The position numbers and the translations under genes were made by a program. From NCBI GenBank assembly GCA_039800165.1, contig JBDLRH010000157.1, positions 1-59,929 of the forward strand: a DNA stretch of 59,929 bases, written 5' to 3'. The stretch's first letter is position 1, and each line of letters opens with the position of its first letter. The stretch comes from JBDLRH01 sp039800165 (lineage in GTDB: Bacteria > Pseudomonadota > Gammaproteobacteria > Burkholderiales > Burkholderiaceae_C). Below, in pieces: positions 28,101-36,502 of the stretch. A model generated the notes under the pieces. That model saw only the letters and a program-made list of their open reading frames with translations, had not been told where the DNA came from and did not search any database.

Positions 28101-31100
28101 TACCAACAGCGCTCTGTGTCAACTGCACAGAATCACCCGTCCCGATTTGCTGTGCGCCTGCCCACCACGTGTAGGTTTTGGCGCCAACACCATCGGGGTC
28201 GCTGATTTGGTCATTCACCCACAGAGTCCAGCCTTGCGCCGGTGGCTGCTCGCTGTTCCAGATCGACAACGTACCCGCAGGCGAATCGTTCACGTCTGAC
28301 GCGGGTGCCGTCGCCGCACTCTGTACGGTCTCAGTAGTCCCGAATGGGTCCACATACTGAACCTCTGCCTGGATACGTCGGCCGACTTGCGACTGGGTGA
28401 GCGTCAGGCGGTCACTCTCTGCGCCGACAAGAACGACACCATCGGCGAGCCATCGATAACTGAATGTGCCCAAGCCATCGACGTCCTGCAGCTGGACACG
28501 GGCCTGAAGTACCCCCCCTTGTACTGCCGCGCCGTCGATCACAACCGATCCGGTGGGCGCATCGTTGACGTTGCGAACGGGGTTCGTTGACGGGCTAGCG
28601 ATCTCGTGAAAGTTACCCCGCGAGTCGCGAAAAGCCCAAGCGGCCGTGATGGAACGCCCCACATGCTCTTGCGTCAGCTGCAGTGTCGCGCCAGCGGCTT
28701 GGTCAAGGGGAAGATTGTCGGCAAACCACACCCACTGGCCTGACGATATTCCGTCCGGATCGCTCAGCGTATGGGTGGCTGTCAGCGTCTTGCCCTGGCG
28801 TGCAGCACCGGAGATGCTTACGTCACCGCGCGGGATTTGGCTGTCTGACGTAACGGGTGAAGTTGTACGGCTGACCACGGACTCGGCGGTACCTTGTCCA
28901 TCTGTAAAGCTGGCGACAACGTCAATGCGTTTGCCAGACATGGCCGAAGTGACAGTCAAACTTGACTGATTTCCACCCGTCAATACCTGGCCATCGGCGC
29001 GCCACTGAAACCGCAGGGGCCCCAGTCCATCTCGGTCTGACACCGAGGTTGTTGCCTGCAGGGTTTGGCCGACCGCAGCCACGCCGCTGATGGAAACGGT
29101 GCCCTCGGGGGATTGATTCACATTGCCAACACGCGCGGTTGCCGCGCTTGTGACCAGCTCGCGATGACCCTGCCAATCCCAGTAAGAGGCAACCAGTTCG
29201 ACCTTTTTGCCGACCAGATATTGGGTCAGTAACAGCTTTGCACCTGTTGCCCCCGGCAGGTCGACGCCGTCAGCGCGCCATTGGTAGTCAACATACAGGT
29301 TGCCGCTCGGGTCGGCATTGCCTCCATCGGCGTCTGTGAGGCGATGCTCAGCCTTGAGTATCTGACCCTCGGATGCTTGCCCTAGGACACGTACATAGCC
29401 TGAAGGCAAGTCATTGGTGTCTGCGACGGGGCTCGATGCGACGCTGGTAAGGGATTGGGGCTCGAGCGGGTTTGACTCAAAGTAAGCCGTGACGGTGATC
29501 GTACGCGACACATGCTGCTGCCCGAGTACTAGGGTGTCACCTGTGGCCCCGGGGATCGGTTGGTCGTTGACCTTCCACTGGTAGCCCGTGACTTTTGTAC
29601 CGCTCAGATCCAGCAAGTCCAGGACTGCCCGCAAGGTGTTGCCCTGAACGGGAACCCCTTCAATGCGGACGGACTCCAGCGAGCGTACCTGGTCAGCAAA
29701 CTGCAGTTTCTCGACATTGAGCAAGGTGTCAAAGCCCGCAGCTCCGTCTCGCGCAACGACGAACAACTTGCCGTAGTTATTGATGACTTCGTAGTCAGCG
29801 AGCTTGCCTTCAAACACGGCGGTGTCGATACCCGACCCGCCGTCGATCCAGTCATTGCCGAGGCCACCGCGAAGGAGGTTATTCGAACTGTTGCCCAAAA
29901 GAACGTCGTCCCAGGGAGTGCCCAGAGCGTTCTCGATCAGGGTTCCAACCCCCAGTGCGACGTTACCGATTCCAGCCACGCCAGCAGGTGATATGCCAGC
30001 ACTTGACAGCCTGGAAGCATCGAGGCTGATATTGGCCCCTGACGCGAGCGCCGAAGCGTCAAGCCAGTCGACGCCACCGTCATCAACTATCAACCGTTGC
30101 CAGGCGCCATCTGCGTCTGTCAGGCGGTATGTGTCGTCGCCCGTCTGAACCGACCGTGCGCCGTAAAGATGCCTGAGGGCAGCAATGTCCAGCGGCCCCC
30201 AATCAGCGCGAAACAGTCCATCTGCGGAGGCTGTCTGCGACATCACGGTGAGACTTGTGACGTCCATGCTGGGCATGGCCTGCAATGACCAGTTGTCCTG
30301 CGGGTCAACGCTGCGTGGGTGACGCAGGCCGAGCGCATGACCGATTTCATGGAGCAGCGCTGCGTAACCCTCTTGCCCGGGCTGTAGCAGGCGCATGGAC
30401 TCGACATCCATCCAAACATCGCCCGAAAGATCTCCTGCCCCGGATAGACCGGGCAGCCATGTCAGCCCCTTGCTTTCAAGCTGCTGGCTGACCCCGAATC
30501 GCAACTGTCCCTTGATGCTGGACGTCTCGCTGACCTCTGTGAACTGCAGATCAGTGAGATCCTGTGTGCGCTTGAGCAAGTCACGCACCAGAGTCCGCTC
30601 GGCCTCGCTGAATGCTCGGAATCCAGAGCTGCCAATGCCCGACGAGGGCGCCTGCGTGACGAAACTAAAGGTAAGTGTCGTCCCGCTGCCAAGGGGACTG
30701 GCGGGGTTCCACCTGTACTCCGGCCCCGCAGCAATCGCTTGACGTGCGACGGATTCGTACGTGATGAACTCGGTAAGCGGGATACGTCGTCCTTCGCCGG
30801 GGCGAATCTCGATATCGATGAATTCGATGCCCGACAAAGCCCATGAAGCGGAAGATGCTCCCTTGAGCGTGAGAAGCGCAGAGGTGCCGTCTGGTGAGAC
30901 TTCTACGTTCAGATCATCCAGTCTGACGGGTGACCAAGGCAGGCCAGGTCCAGGCGACCACCAGGGCAGCGAAATTCCGTCGTATCCGGCCCCACCGATC
31001 ACCGTGTCGTTGCCAAGGCCGGGATTGAAGAAGTTGTCTTTGTCGCTGCCGACGAGCCGATCCGAGTGCGGAGACCCGTTGATGTTTCTGATGTTGATGA

Positions 31101-31380
31101 GCGTGTCTGTATTGCCCCAGCCATCAATCGCAGTTTGTGACTGCAGGTCGACTACAACGCCGCTCGGGTCACCGCCGTAGTCAGCAAAGACTCCACGCCA
31201 GTCCTGTTGCTGGTAGACCAGAGCCTCAAGAACGTCGCTGCCCGCACCTCCGGACAGCACCCCGTTATAGACAGCCAAAAGGTCGTCGCCTGCAAGGCCG
31301 TACACGTTCTCCCAGAGATCGCGGTTCTCTACAGACTGCCGGAAGCTGTCGTCGCCGTCTGTCAGGTTGTAATTGGGCAC
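25195..31380 (-). CDS. Giant RTX serralysin-like metalloprotease with ten Ig-like repeats and C-terminal DUF4214
   Basis: 2061 residues, GTG start with GGAG 5 bases upstream. Order: N-terminal RTX-like beta segment (1-150); M10B peptidase domain with zinc motif HEIGHALGLRH near 345-355 and Met-turn VMSQTAS; RTX stretch around 505-550 with NLLRGGLGNDWIDGG; ten tandem repeats of about 92 residues (about 571-1490); a second RTX block (about 1490-1860) with GTGNDTLRGGEGADRL; DUF4214 (about 1882-1990); and a hydrophobic C-terminal tail fitting a type I secretion signal. No Sec signal. It probably cleaves extracellular protein in a calcium-dependent way. The gene starts 14 bp after the DUF1501 stop, so it is the last gene of a long run. 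No type I exporter is in the window. Confidence 0.85.
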   Translation of the reverse strand: MPNYNLTDGDDSFRQSVENRDLWENVYGLAGDDLLAVYNGVLSGGAGSDVLEALVYQQQDWRGVFADYGGDPSGVVVDLQSQTAIDGWGNTDTLINIRNINGSPHSDRLVGSDKDNFFNPGLGNDTVIGGAGYDGISLPWWSPGPGLPWSPVRLDDLNVEVSPDGTSALLTLKGASSASWALSGIEFIDIEIRPGEGRRIPLTEFITYESVARQAIAAGPEYRWNPASPLGSGTTLTFSFVTQAPSSGIGSSGFRAFSEAERTLVRDLLKRTQDLTDLQFTEVSETSSIKGQLRFGVSQQLESKGLTWLPGLSGAGDLSGDVWMDVESMRLLQPGQEGYAALLHEIGHALGLRHPRSVDPQDNWSLQAMPSMDVTSLTVMSQTASADGLFRADWGPLDIAALRHLYGARSVQTGDDTYRLTDADGAWQRLIVDDGGVDWLDASALASGANISLDASRLSSAGISPAGVAGIGNVALGVGTLIENALGTPWDDVLLGNSSNNLLRGGLGNDWIDGGSGIDTAVFEGKLADYEVINNYGKLFVVARDGAAGFDTLLNVEKLQFADQVRSLESVRIEGVPVQGNTLRAVLDLLDLSGTKVTGYQWKVNDQPIPGATGDTLVLGQQHVSRTITVTAYFESNPLEPQSLTSVASSPVADTNDLPSGYVRVLGQASEGQILKAEHRLTDADGGNADPSGNLYVDYQWRADGVDLPGATGAKLLLTQYLVGKKVELVASYWDWQGHRELVTSAATARVGNVNQSPEGTVSISGVAAVGQTLQATTSVSDRDGLGPLRFQWRADGQVLTGGNQSSLTVTSAMSGKRIDVVASFTDGQGTAESVVSRTTSPVTSDSQIPRGDVSISGAARQGKTLTATHTLSDPDGISSGQWVWFADNLPLDQAAGATLQLTQEHVGRSITAAWAFRDSRGNFHEIASPSTNPVRNVNDAPTGSVVIDGAAVQGGVLQARVQLQDVDGLGTFSYRWLADGVVLVGAESDRLTLTQSQVGRRIQAEVQYVDPFGTTETVQSAATAPASDVNDSPAGTLSIWNSEQPPAQGWTLWVNDQISDPDGVGAKTYTWWAGAQQIGTGDSVQLTQSAVGKPVTVVASYVDGQGHAESVRSPATLAVTNTNDSVVGWVRIEGEATVGRTLSMVYSVSDLDGPGPVSLEWQGNGRVVATGPTLLLDRSYEWMSLRAIVRFTDQQGSEEWLQSDSSRPVAGANASPKGSVQVEGAAVQGSTVKARAELTDADGMGTLAYQWQSDRIDIPGATGVSFAIGAEQVGLPLNVIVSYTDGHGVRESVTSSATVAVRNVNDAPMGEVRISGLAQQGQTLVAYHTLSDADGLGQIDYEWLLNGQPVAGAKSNTLLLGEFAVGQSVRLRLSYTDGQGTREQVLSLPTGLVQNINEPMVGTVVLLGNAVVGSEVQASAKGSDPDGPGTLTYRWVANGQTILEGPAARFTIPAELALQTLKVIALQTDAHGTPEQLASDDVVIGRSKAAEPGAASVEGTLGADVLRSASAGATLHGLQGADLLEGGTGNDTLRGGEGADRLIGGGGFDRAKYVAPSGATGNFYWVTSTKDWGQATWQQPDESGAVDVLSGIEGLWLVGAEYGDVVFGSPGDDLMEGGPSNDQLRGAAGNDDLRGGQHNDDLRGGAGADSLDGGDDWDTVSYEDDVPLSDPGALDGIRAVMARGQIADPWGQTDTVKNIEGVIGTSLDDVIDFSGANGGWMRGMAGYDRLIGSSSWDHVDYSTPWGEASVGLSGIDLNLVTGVAYDSWGFRDTLVDVEGVSGSSFDDRLVGDGRNNSLDGNGGNDFIDGGAGFDTTRFHGGPASDYRVRWLDGGLQVADTVPSRDGTDMLLGIERVSFHDLTLNLTVGGTAKSIPQASLDRIAELYVAFFNRVPDGDGMEYWIGEFRNGKSINEIAEAFYNAGVFFGDITGYRAGMTNADFVNVVYRNVLGRPEGADAAGLSHWTGQLGKGVAKGVLVSTILDAAHGADFSNPANPFHWVQKLLDNKLKVAKQVALAWGVNYNSPEDSISKGMAIAAAVTSEVTIAAIGLVGVDVAAGNL
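26905..29670 (-). repeat. Ten tandem ~92-residue Ig-like repeats within the RTX protein
   Basis: Each unit of about 276 bp encodes the pattern V-x-I-x-G-x-A-x-x-G-x-T-L, then DxDGLG, a Y-x-W-x-A-D-G strand, V-G-x-x-I, and Y-x-D-x-x-G-x-x-E-x-V-x-S, ending in NVNDAPxG. The units are diverged at DNA level, so this is an old array rather than a recent expansion. Such arrays act as rigid stalks or binding spacers in secreted proteins. Confidence 0.85.
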
Positions 31381-31394
31381 ACGCGCTCCGGTGG

Positions 31395-32741
31395 TTAAAC
31401 CTTGAGTAAGGGCACAGTAGAGCGGGCGAAGTTCGCCAGATTCGGGAACACTGACAGTTCCTCAGCGGCCGGCAGGCCAAGCCACCGCATCAAGGTGGCC
31501 CCCACCTGATCAGAGCTGATGCGTGGAACAAAGCGGCCATTGAGTCCTGGGTCTCCGTCATCAGGCCCCCCCAGCACCAATTGCGGAAACTCGCCAACGA
31601 CCTGGCGGCCGGCGACGGGGCCACCGATAGCGAGCCAGTGGTTCCCCCAGGCGTGCTCACTTCCGCCGCCAGAGCCGGGTCGCAGAGTACGACCAAACTC
31701 GGTGATCACTATTGTCAGTACGTTCATGTCCAGGCCGGTTTGAACATTGGTTGCGTCGAACGCCGCCAGCGCTTGTGTCAAGGCGCCGAATTGAGTGTCT
31801 TGGGTGTTGACGCCTGTACCGCGCTGGTTGGAGTGCGTGTCGAAGCCGCCCCAATGCACCAAAAACACCTGCCTGCGCAAACCTTGTGACCGGAAGATTG
31901 GCAATACCGAGGCGAGGGCGCGCAACTGGTGTCCGATATGGTCTGTGCCGAAGTCTGCTGTTGGCTGGGCGGCAGACATGAAGGCGCGTACAAAGCGGGT
32001 CTGGTCAGACACTGCGCTGCCGAGCGTGCGCGCGTATTCCGCCTCGTAGCTGTTGGCGAATTGCCAGCGTGCCATGCGATTGAGCGCCTGCGCCTGCGGG
32101 GTTTCAGGATACGCAAGGTCGGCGGTTCCCCACCATCGGTTGCCTCCGGGTGGCATGAATGACACCGGCGACCTCTGACCAAGTACCAGCGTACGGTTCG
32201 TGTCCATGGTCACCGCAGATATCGGGTGCCGCAGATCAGTTGGAATGCGCTCAAGGCCGCGTCCTGCCCAGCCGCTGCCGCTGGGGTCCATGACATCCCA
32301 GCCCTGCACCATGGATGTCTGGTCATTGTGGGAAAGCAGGAACGGCGGCAGCCTCACCTCGTTGCGCAACACTTGCGCAGCTGTGGCGGGCTCAATCAGA
32401 GGCCCCACATTCGCAATGAACGCCAGACGCTCGCGCTCGTACAGTTGGGCCAAAGCGCCCATGGCGGGATGCACCCCGAAACTGTGTCCAACACTTGTGC
32501 CGGGCAGCCCGATCAGGCTGCGCAGAGGAATGGCAAGGTTCTGGCGCGCTGCCTGATAGTCCTTATAGGCCCCGTCAGTGGGAATCAACAAGTTGTTCCC
32601 GTCGTTGCCCCCGTTGAGATGAATCACCACCAGCGCCCGGTAGTCGTCCTGTACCGCCAAGCCGGGCAAGCTCAGGCCGCCCAGCAGGCTGGCTGCGGTG
32701 ACGGCCCCGGAAGCCGCCAGCAAACCTCGACGATGCATCAT
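31395..32741 (-). CDS. DUF1501 protein with Tat-type signal
   Basis: 448 residues. The N-terminus MMHRRGLLAASGAVTAASLLGGL has a twin arginine followed by a hydrophobic stretch and LAVQ, fitting a Tat-exported, folded periplasmic protein. The DUF1501 hallmarks VVIHLNGGNDGNNLLIPT, FGVHPAM, QTSMVQGWD, HWGGFDTHSNQ, VITEFGRTLRPG and SEHAWGNHW place it in the alkaline-phosphatase-like fold; catalysis is unproven. It overlaps the upstream DUF1800 gene by 4 bp, the usual partner arrangement for these families. Confidence 0.9.
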   Translation of the reverse strand: MMHRRGLLAASGAVTAASLLGGLSLPGLAVQDDYRALVVIHLNGGNDGNNLLIPTDGAYKDYQAARQNLAIPLRSLIGLPGTSVGHSFGVHPAMGALAQLYERERLAFIANVGPLIEPATAAQVLRNEVRLPPFLLSHNDQTSMVQGWDVMDPSGSGWAGRGLERIPTDLRHPISAVTMDTNRTLVLGQRSPVSFMPPGGNRWWGTADLAYPETPQAQALNRMARWQFANSYEAEYARTLGSAVSDQTRFVRAFMSAAQPTADFGTDHIGHQLRALASVLPIFRSQGLRRQVFLVHWGGFDTHSNQRGTGVNTQDTQFGALTQALAAFDATNVQTGLDMNVLTIVITEFGRTLRPGSGGGSEHAWGNHWLAIGGPVAGRQVVGEFPQLVLGGPDDGDPGLNGRFVPRISSDQVGATLMRWLGLPAAEELSVFPNLANFARSTVPLLKV

Positions 32742-34414
32742 TTGATGACTCCGTAGTAAGGAGTGGATAGGGCGTAGTCAAGCATGCGCAATGCTCCTTG
32801 GGTCGTGTCGTCGCGACCCCACGCAGGCTCTGCGATCAACTGTTCGATATTGCTGCGAAGTGTCGGTGGCATCGCGCCACGGAAGTAGCGCATGCTGAGC
32901 ATGTCCAGATACGCGCTGGTTGACTGGCCGTACGCCTGTACCAACCGGTCGACCTGGCAGCCGGCCTGCAACATCAGGCCCAGGTCGTTACGGTTATTGC
33001 TGAAGTGGCGGTAGGTGAGAGTCAGCCGGTCTGTCAGTTCGGATGAGTTGATCAGTCGTTGCTCTGGCGCCAGGATGTTGCTTCCTGGAGCGCGGTCGGT
33101 CGGCGCGTAGAAGCTGAAGACGCTCTCTGCATTCAGCGGCCGCTGACCTTGTGGAGCATGAGTCCATCCGTCCGGATACTGCGGTATGCGCGTGCAGCCA
33201 AGGCCTCGCCATAGTGCCGTTAGCTGCAGCAGTGGTTCGCGCAGCTTGCCATCATCTCGGCGACCACGGCCTGGCATATCGCCTGCGCGGGCTTCAGGAT
33301 CGAGGAGTACCTGCCTCACGACGGCCTTGAGGTCGCCCGCCACGCCCTGACCGTTGTCGCGGAACACGGCGCTTACCCTGGATACATACTGGGGTGTCGG
33401 GTCACTCTTGACGAGATGCTGTATCAGGCGGGTGGCCACAAATGGCGCGATGTTCGGGTGATTCATCAGCAAGTCGATGGCATCGCGAAGGTCTTTTTCC
33501 TGGCTTTGGCCTGCCGGAAAGGTACGGCCTAAAACCACCTTCTTGCCTGAGTCTCGCTCAGGTGGCCAAGTGCTTGGCACCATTGGCTTGGCCCAGTTTG
33601 CCCAGTCGCGATCACGCCGGTTGGGTGGGTCAGGGTTGTGCTGCCAACCCGTCAGGACTCGTGCCAGCTCTTCAACATCGCGCTGCGTGTAGGTCTCCAG
33701 GAATTGGCCGTTGGCGCCACGCCGCGGCGTGCCATCGGCATTCAGCTGAAGCACTCCAAGCGAAAACAGCTGCATCAGTTCGCGGGCGTAGTTCTCATTA
33801 GGGGCGCAATGTGGACACTCGGCGCTTTTGGGGCGGTTTTGGTTGTTGTCCAGGTACTGCCCCATCATTGGGTGTACCGACACTTGGTACAGCAGATCGC
33901 GGTAGTTGCCCAAACCGTGCTGCATCAGCATGTTCATCCAGTAAAGTGCGCCGACGAAGTCGCCCTTGCGGTCGCTGACCACAATGAACTGCGACAGTGC
34001 CCAAGCGACGCGGGCGCGTAATTGGTCGGGTGACGACAAAAACAGGTTAGGCACCATGCGTTGGTACGCATGCCATTCCGAATTCGGGATCGGGTTCGGA
34101 TACGAGAGGAACGACGCCAGGTTCAGCTGTGACGCAGGCATGGCCAATTGGGCATCGAGCCAGCGCACAAAGCCGTCCGTTCGTAACTGGGCCACCAGGT
34201 CAGGTGTTGGCCCGAATGAGGCCTGCTCGGCGAAACGGGCCGCGGCATAGTGGCCCACAGGGGCGGCAGCAGAAAGTTGTACCTGACCGCTGGAGAGTGA
34301 CGCCGGCTGATTGCCGGCTTGCCCGCCTCCATCCTGAGGTCCGCAGGCGGTCATTGCCAAGGCCAATGCGATGCAAGGCAGCATCTTGCCGATTGGGGAC
34401 AACAGTTTGTTCAT
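32738..34414 (-). CDS. DUF1800 lipoprotein
   Basis: 558 residues. The signal peptide ends in a lipobox (LAMTAC, Cys24), so the mature protein is probably a lipoprotein. DUF1800 signatures: AARFAEQASFGPTPDLV (about 60), a W-ALSQFIV segment, CAPNENYARELMQLFSLGV, RDVEELARVLTGW, and NHPNIAPFVATRLIQHLV. The family is almost always paired with DUF1501, and the two are thought to work together at the cell envelope in an unknown process. The ApbE gene ends 31 bp upstream on the same strand. Confidence 0.9.
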   Translation of the reverse strand: MNKLLSPIGKMLPCIALALAMTACGPQDGGGQAGNQPASLSSGQVQLSAAAPVGHYAAARFAEQASFGPTPDLVAQLRTDGFVRWLDAQLAMPASQLNLASFLSYPNPIPNSEWHAYQRMVPNLFLSSPDQLRARVAWALSQFIVVSDRKGDFVGALYWMNMLMQHGLGNYRDLLYQVSVHPMMGQYLDNNQNRPKSAECPHCAPNENYARELMQLFSLGVLQLNADGTPRRGANGQFLETYTQRDVEELARVLTGWQHNPDPPNRRDRDWANWAKPMVPSTWPPERDSGKKVVLGRTFPAGQSQEKDLRDAIDLLMNHPNIAPFVATRLIQHLVKSDPTPQYVSRVSAVFRDNGQGVAGDLKAVVRQVLLDPEARAGDMPGRGRRDDGKLREPLLQLTALWRGLGCTRIPQYPDGWTHAPQGQRPLNAESVFSFYAPTDRAPGSNILAPEQRLINSSELTDRLTLTYRHFSNNRNDLGLMLQAGCQVDRLVQAYGQSTSAYLDMLSMRYFRGAMPPTLRSNIEQLIAEPAWGRDDTTQGALRMLDYALSTPYYGVIK

Positions 34415-34445
34415 GGCCAGGGCCCCTCTCGAACGTGCATGTGAC

Positions 34446-35348
34446 TCACGATTTTAGGGATATGTTGTCTGCGCTGGAACCTAGGCACGCATGAAGAACC
34501 CCTTGCTGTTTCAAAAACGTTGGCCCTTGCTCTGCCAACAGGAAGGCTACTGTGGCCAAGGCGCCGGCGGCTGCACACGAGGGCGCAATCACGCTGACTG
34601 ACTGCCAGCATTCCGGCGGCCAGCCTGTCCGCGCATCCAGAATGTGGCAAAAGCGCCGACCGCCGACGTCCATGAAGCGCTCGTAGTCCCCGCTCGTGGC
34701 CAGCGCCCCGCCCTGCAGGCTGAGCTCCATTGCCACGGAGTCGGGCCGACGCGGATGCCGTATCGCCAGTATCCATGGCTGACCATCCGGGCGTGGACCG
34801 GCCAGAGCCATGTCGCCGGCCAGATTCACGTAGCCATGGTTGACCCCGTGCTGGCGCAGCACCATCACTGCCCTGTCTGCGGCGTACTCTTTGACGATGC
34901 CCCCAAAATCCAGCGCCATGCCGCACAAAGGTAACGTGATGTGTCCGCCCTGCCAGCGAAGCCGCTGCCAGCCAACGCATGTCAAAGCCTGGCGAAGACA
35001 TTTGGCATCGGGTATTTCTTGCCCGGCGAAATTCCAGCAGCGGCGCAGAGCGCCGGAGGTCACATCAAACCGCCCCCCGCTGACCGCGTGCAGATGACCT
35101 GCAAAGTCCAGCAGCGCGGCCGTCTCGGCGTCCACAGCGACAGCCTGCCCACTTCCGGCCGTCGCGTTGATGCGCGACAGCACGCTATCAGCGCGATAGA
35201 TGGAGTACTTCGCCTCCAACCTTTGCACCTCGGCCTGCACGGCAGCCAAGGCCCGACGCAACAAACGCTGGCCGCGTGCGGCAATGCGCACATGGTTGGG
35301 CCCGCCCATGGCATGGAACGACGCACTCAGCTCATCCCATGAGGCCAT
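34446..35348 (-). CDS. apbE: FAD:protein FMN transferase (ApbE family)
   Basis: 300 residues. ApbE enzymes move FMN from FAD to a Ser/Thr of an extracytoplasmic redox protein. Family motifs seen: EAKYSIYRADSVLSRIN near 45, SGGRFDVTSGAL near 92, MALDFGGIVKEYAADRA near 145, NLAGDMALAG near 180, and the Mg-site region HILDARTGWPP near 240. I chose the ATG at 35348, just after the DUF3570 stop. No signal peptide or lipobox is evident, unlike most ApbE proteins, so its compartment is open. No flavin-acceptor domain (FMN-bind, NqrC) is recognisable nearby, so the target is unknown. Confidence 0.88.
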   Translation of the reverse strand: MASWDELSASFHAMGGPNHVRIAARGQRLLRRALAAVQAEVQRLEAKYSIYRADSVLSRINATAGSGQAVAVDAETAALLDFAGHLHAVSGGRFDVTSGALRRCWNFAGQEIPDAKCLRQALTCVGWQRLRWQGGHITLPLCGMALDFGGIVKEYAADRAVMVLRQHGVNHGYVNLAGDMALAGPRPDGQPWILAIRHPRRPDSVAMELSLQGGALATSGDYERFMDVGGRRFCHILDARTGWPPECWQSVSVIAPSCAAAGALATVAFLLAEQGPTFLKQQGVLHACLGSSADNISLKS

Positions 35349-35359
35349 GGTTGAGGCAC

Positions 35360-36502
35360 CTAAAAGCGACGCTCCAACCCCACCTGAACGATCGCCGCCG
35401 ACAATGGCGCGAGCCCGCGGGAGCCGGGGGTCAGCAAATGCCACGCAGTACGCTGCTCGTAGCGTTCCAGGCGGGCATCCAGGGTCGTCTGGGCATCCAG
35501 CGGCACCTGCAGCCGAACGCCCAGCGCCACGGAACCGAAGGCAGACAAGCGTTGATCTGTAGATATCCAGTTTGGCGGGCCTTGAAAGCCGCCCGGCGGC
35601 ACAGGGATGCCCTGATACTCGTACACCGGGTTGTAGTAAAAGCTCGCGGCATCCTGTGAATACAGTCGCAGCAGCGGCGACCAGCGCCACCCCCCGGGGC
35701 TGCTCCACGTGCCCTCCAGGCTGAGCGTATGTGAAGCCACGCCAAAGCTGTCCGAATAGGCGCGATAGCTGGTGCGCAAGCTCCAGTCCGTGGTGTCGAA
35801 GTGGTGGTGCCAGCGCAGCGTGAGGCTGCCCCAGCGTCGCTGCGAAGGACGCAGGTCAGGCGTCTTGTACGGGTCGGAGTGGTAGCCCCTGCTCTGGCCC
35901 CAGGCCAGCCCTCCCTGCACCAGGTCGCTGGGGGTCAGCGCGGCCGTATAGCCCAAGACCAGTTCAGTCGCGTTGCGCTGCGCGCGAAACCGTGGCGCAT
36001 CCGCGGCCCCGATTCTGTCGTGCGATGCGTTCACTCCCACACTCCAACTGCGGTTGCGATCATCGCTGCCCCAAGACCACTGCGCAGAAAGCGCGCGCGA
36101 GTGGTAGTCGTTCTCGTCTGACGTGGCCAGCCCGTATGCTGCAACACGCTGCGCTTCGTAGCGCGTCCAGCGCAGCTGCGTTGCAGTGCGCCGATCGCTC
36201 ATGCGCGACGCGCCAGACACCGCGGTGTGATACCGCGGCGAGGCGCCCGACACATGATCGCCCACCACTGACGCGTCAAGACTCCAGCCGTCAGCGTGCG
36301 ACCAACGCGCATTCACTGCAGGCGACGTGACTCGGATGCGATCTAGCCCGGGCTGCCAGTCGCGGTATGACATCCAGCGCACACTAACCGCAGAAGGCCC
36401 TTGCTCAGGCAAAGCCTGGGCGCCTGCCAGGCCGGGCAGGGCCAGCGCCGCGCTGACCACACTGGCCCACCGCTGCACCGCCGCCCCTTCAGTTGCAGCC
36501 AC
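35360..36502 (-). CDS. DUF3570 outer-membrane beta-barrel protein
   Basis: 380 residues. After a short signal peptide (SVVSAALALPGLAGAQA) come alternating amphipathic strands with many aromatic girdle residues, and the protein ends in F, as outer-membrane barrels do. The motifs VSVRWMSYRDWQPGLDRIRV, GASRMSDRR and YHSRALSAQWSWG match DUF3570. The ATG at 36502 overlaps the end of the DUF4266 gene by 14 bp; a GTG at 36478 is an alternative start. DUF3570 and DUF4266 are characteristic neighbours of this type of ApbE cluster. Confidence 0.85.
   Translation of the reverse strand: MAATEGAAVQRWASVVSAALALPGLAGAQALPEQGPSAVSVRWMSYRDWQPGLDRIRVTSPAVNARWSHADGWSLDASVVGDHVSGASPRYHTAVSGASRMSDRRTATQLRWTRYEAQRVAAYGLATSDENDYHSRALSAQWSWGSDDRNRSWSVGVNASHDRIGAADAPRFRAQRNATELVLGYTAALTPSDLVQGGLAWGQSRGYHSDPYKTPDLRPSQRRWGSLTLRWHHHFDTTDWSLRTSYRAYSDSFGVASHTLSLEGTWSSPGGWRWSPLLRLYSQDAASFYYNPVYEYQGIPVPPGGFQGPPNWISTDQRLSAFGSVALGVRLQVPLDAQTTLDARLERYEQRTAWHLLTPGSRGLAPLSAAIVQVGLERRF

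Noticed and set aside
26905..29670. CRISPR-like or recent DNA repeat array
   Set aside because: The periodicity is at protein level (about 276 bp units, diverged at DNA level) inside one coding sequence.
35349..35708. A 120-codon upstream extension of ApbE
   Set aside because: It overlaps the DUF3570 gene in another frame and has no ApbE-like residues. The ATG at 35348 follows the DUF3570 stop.
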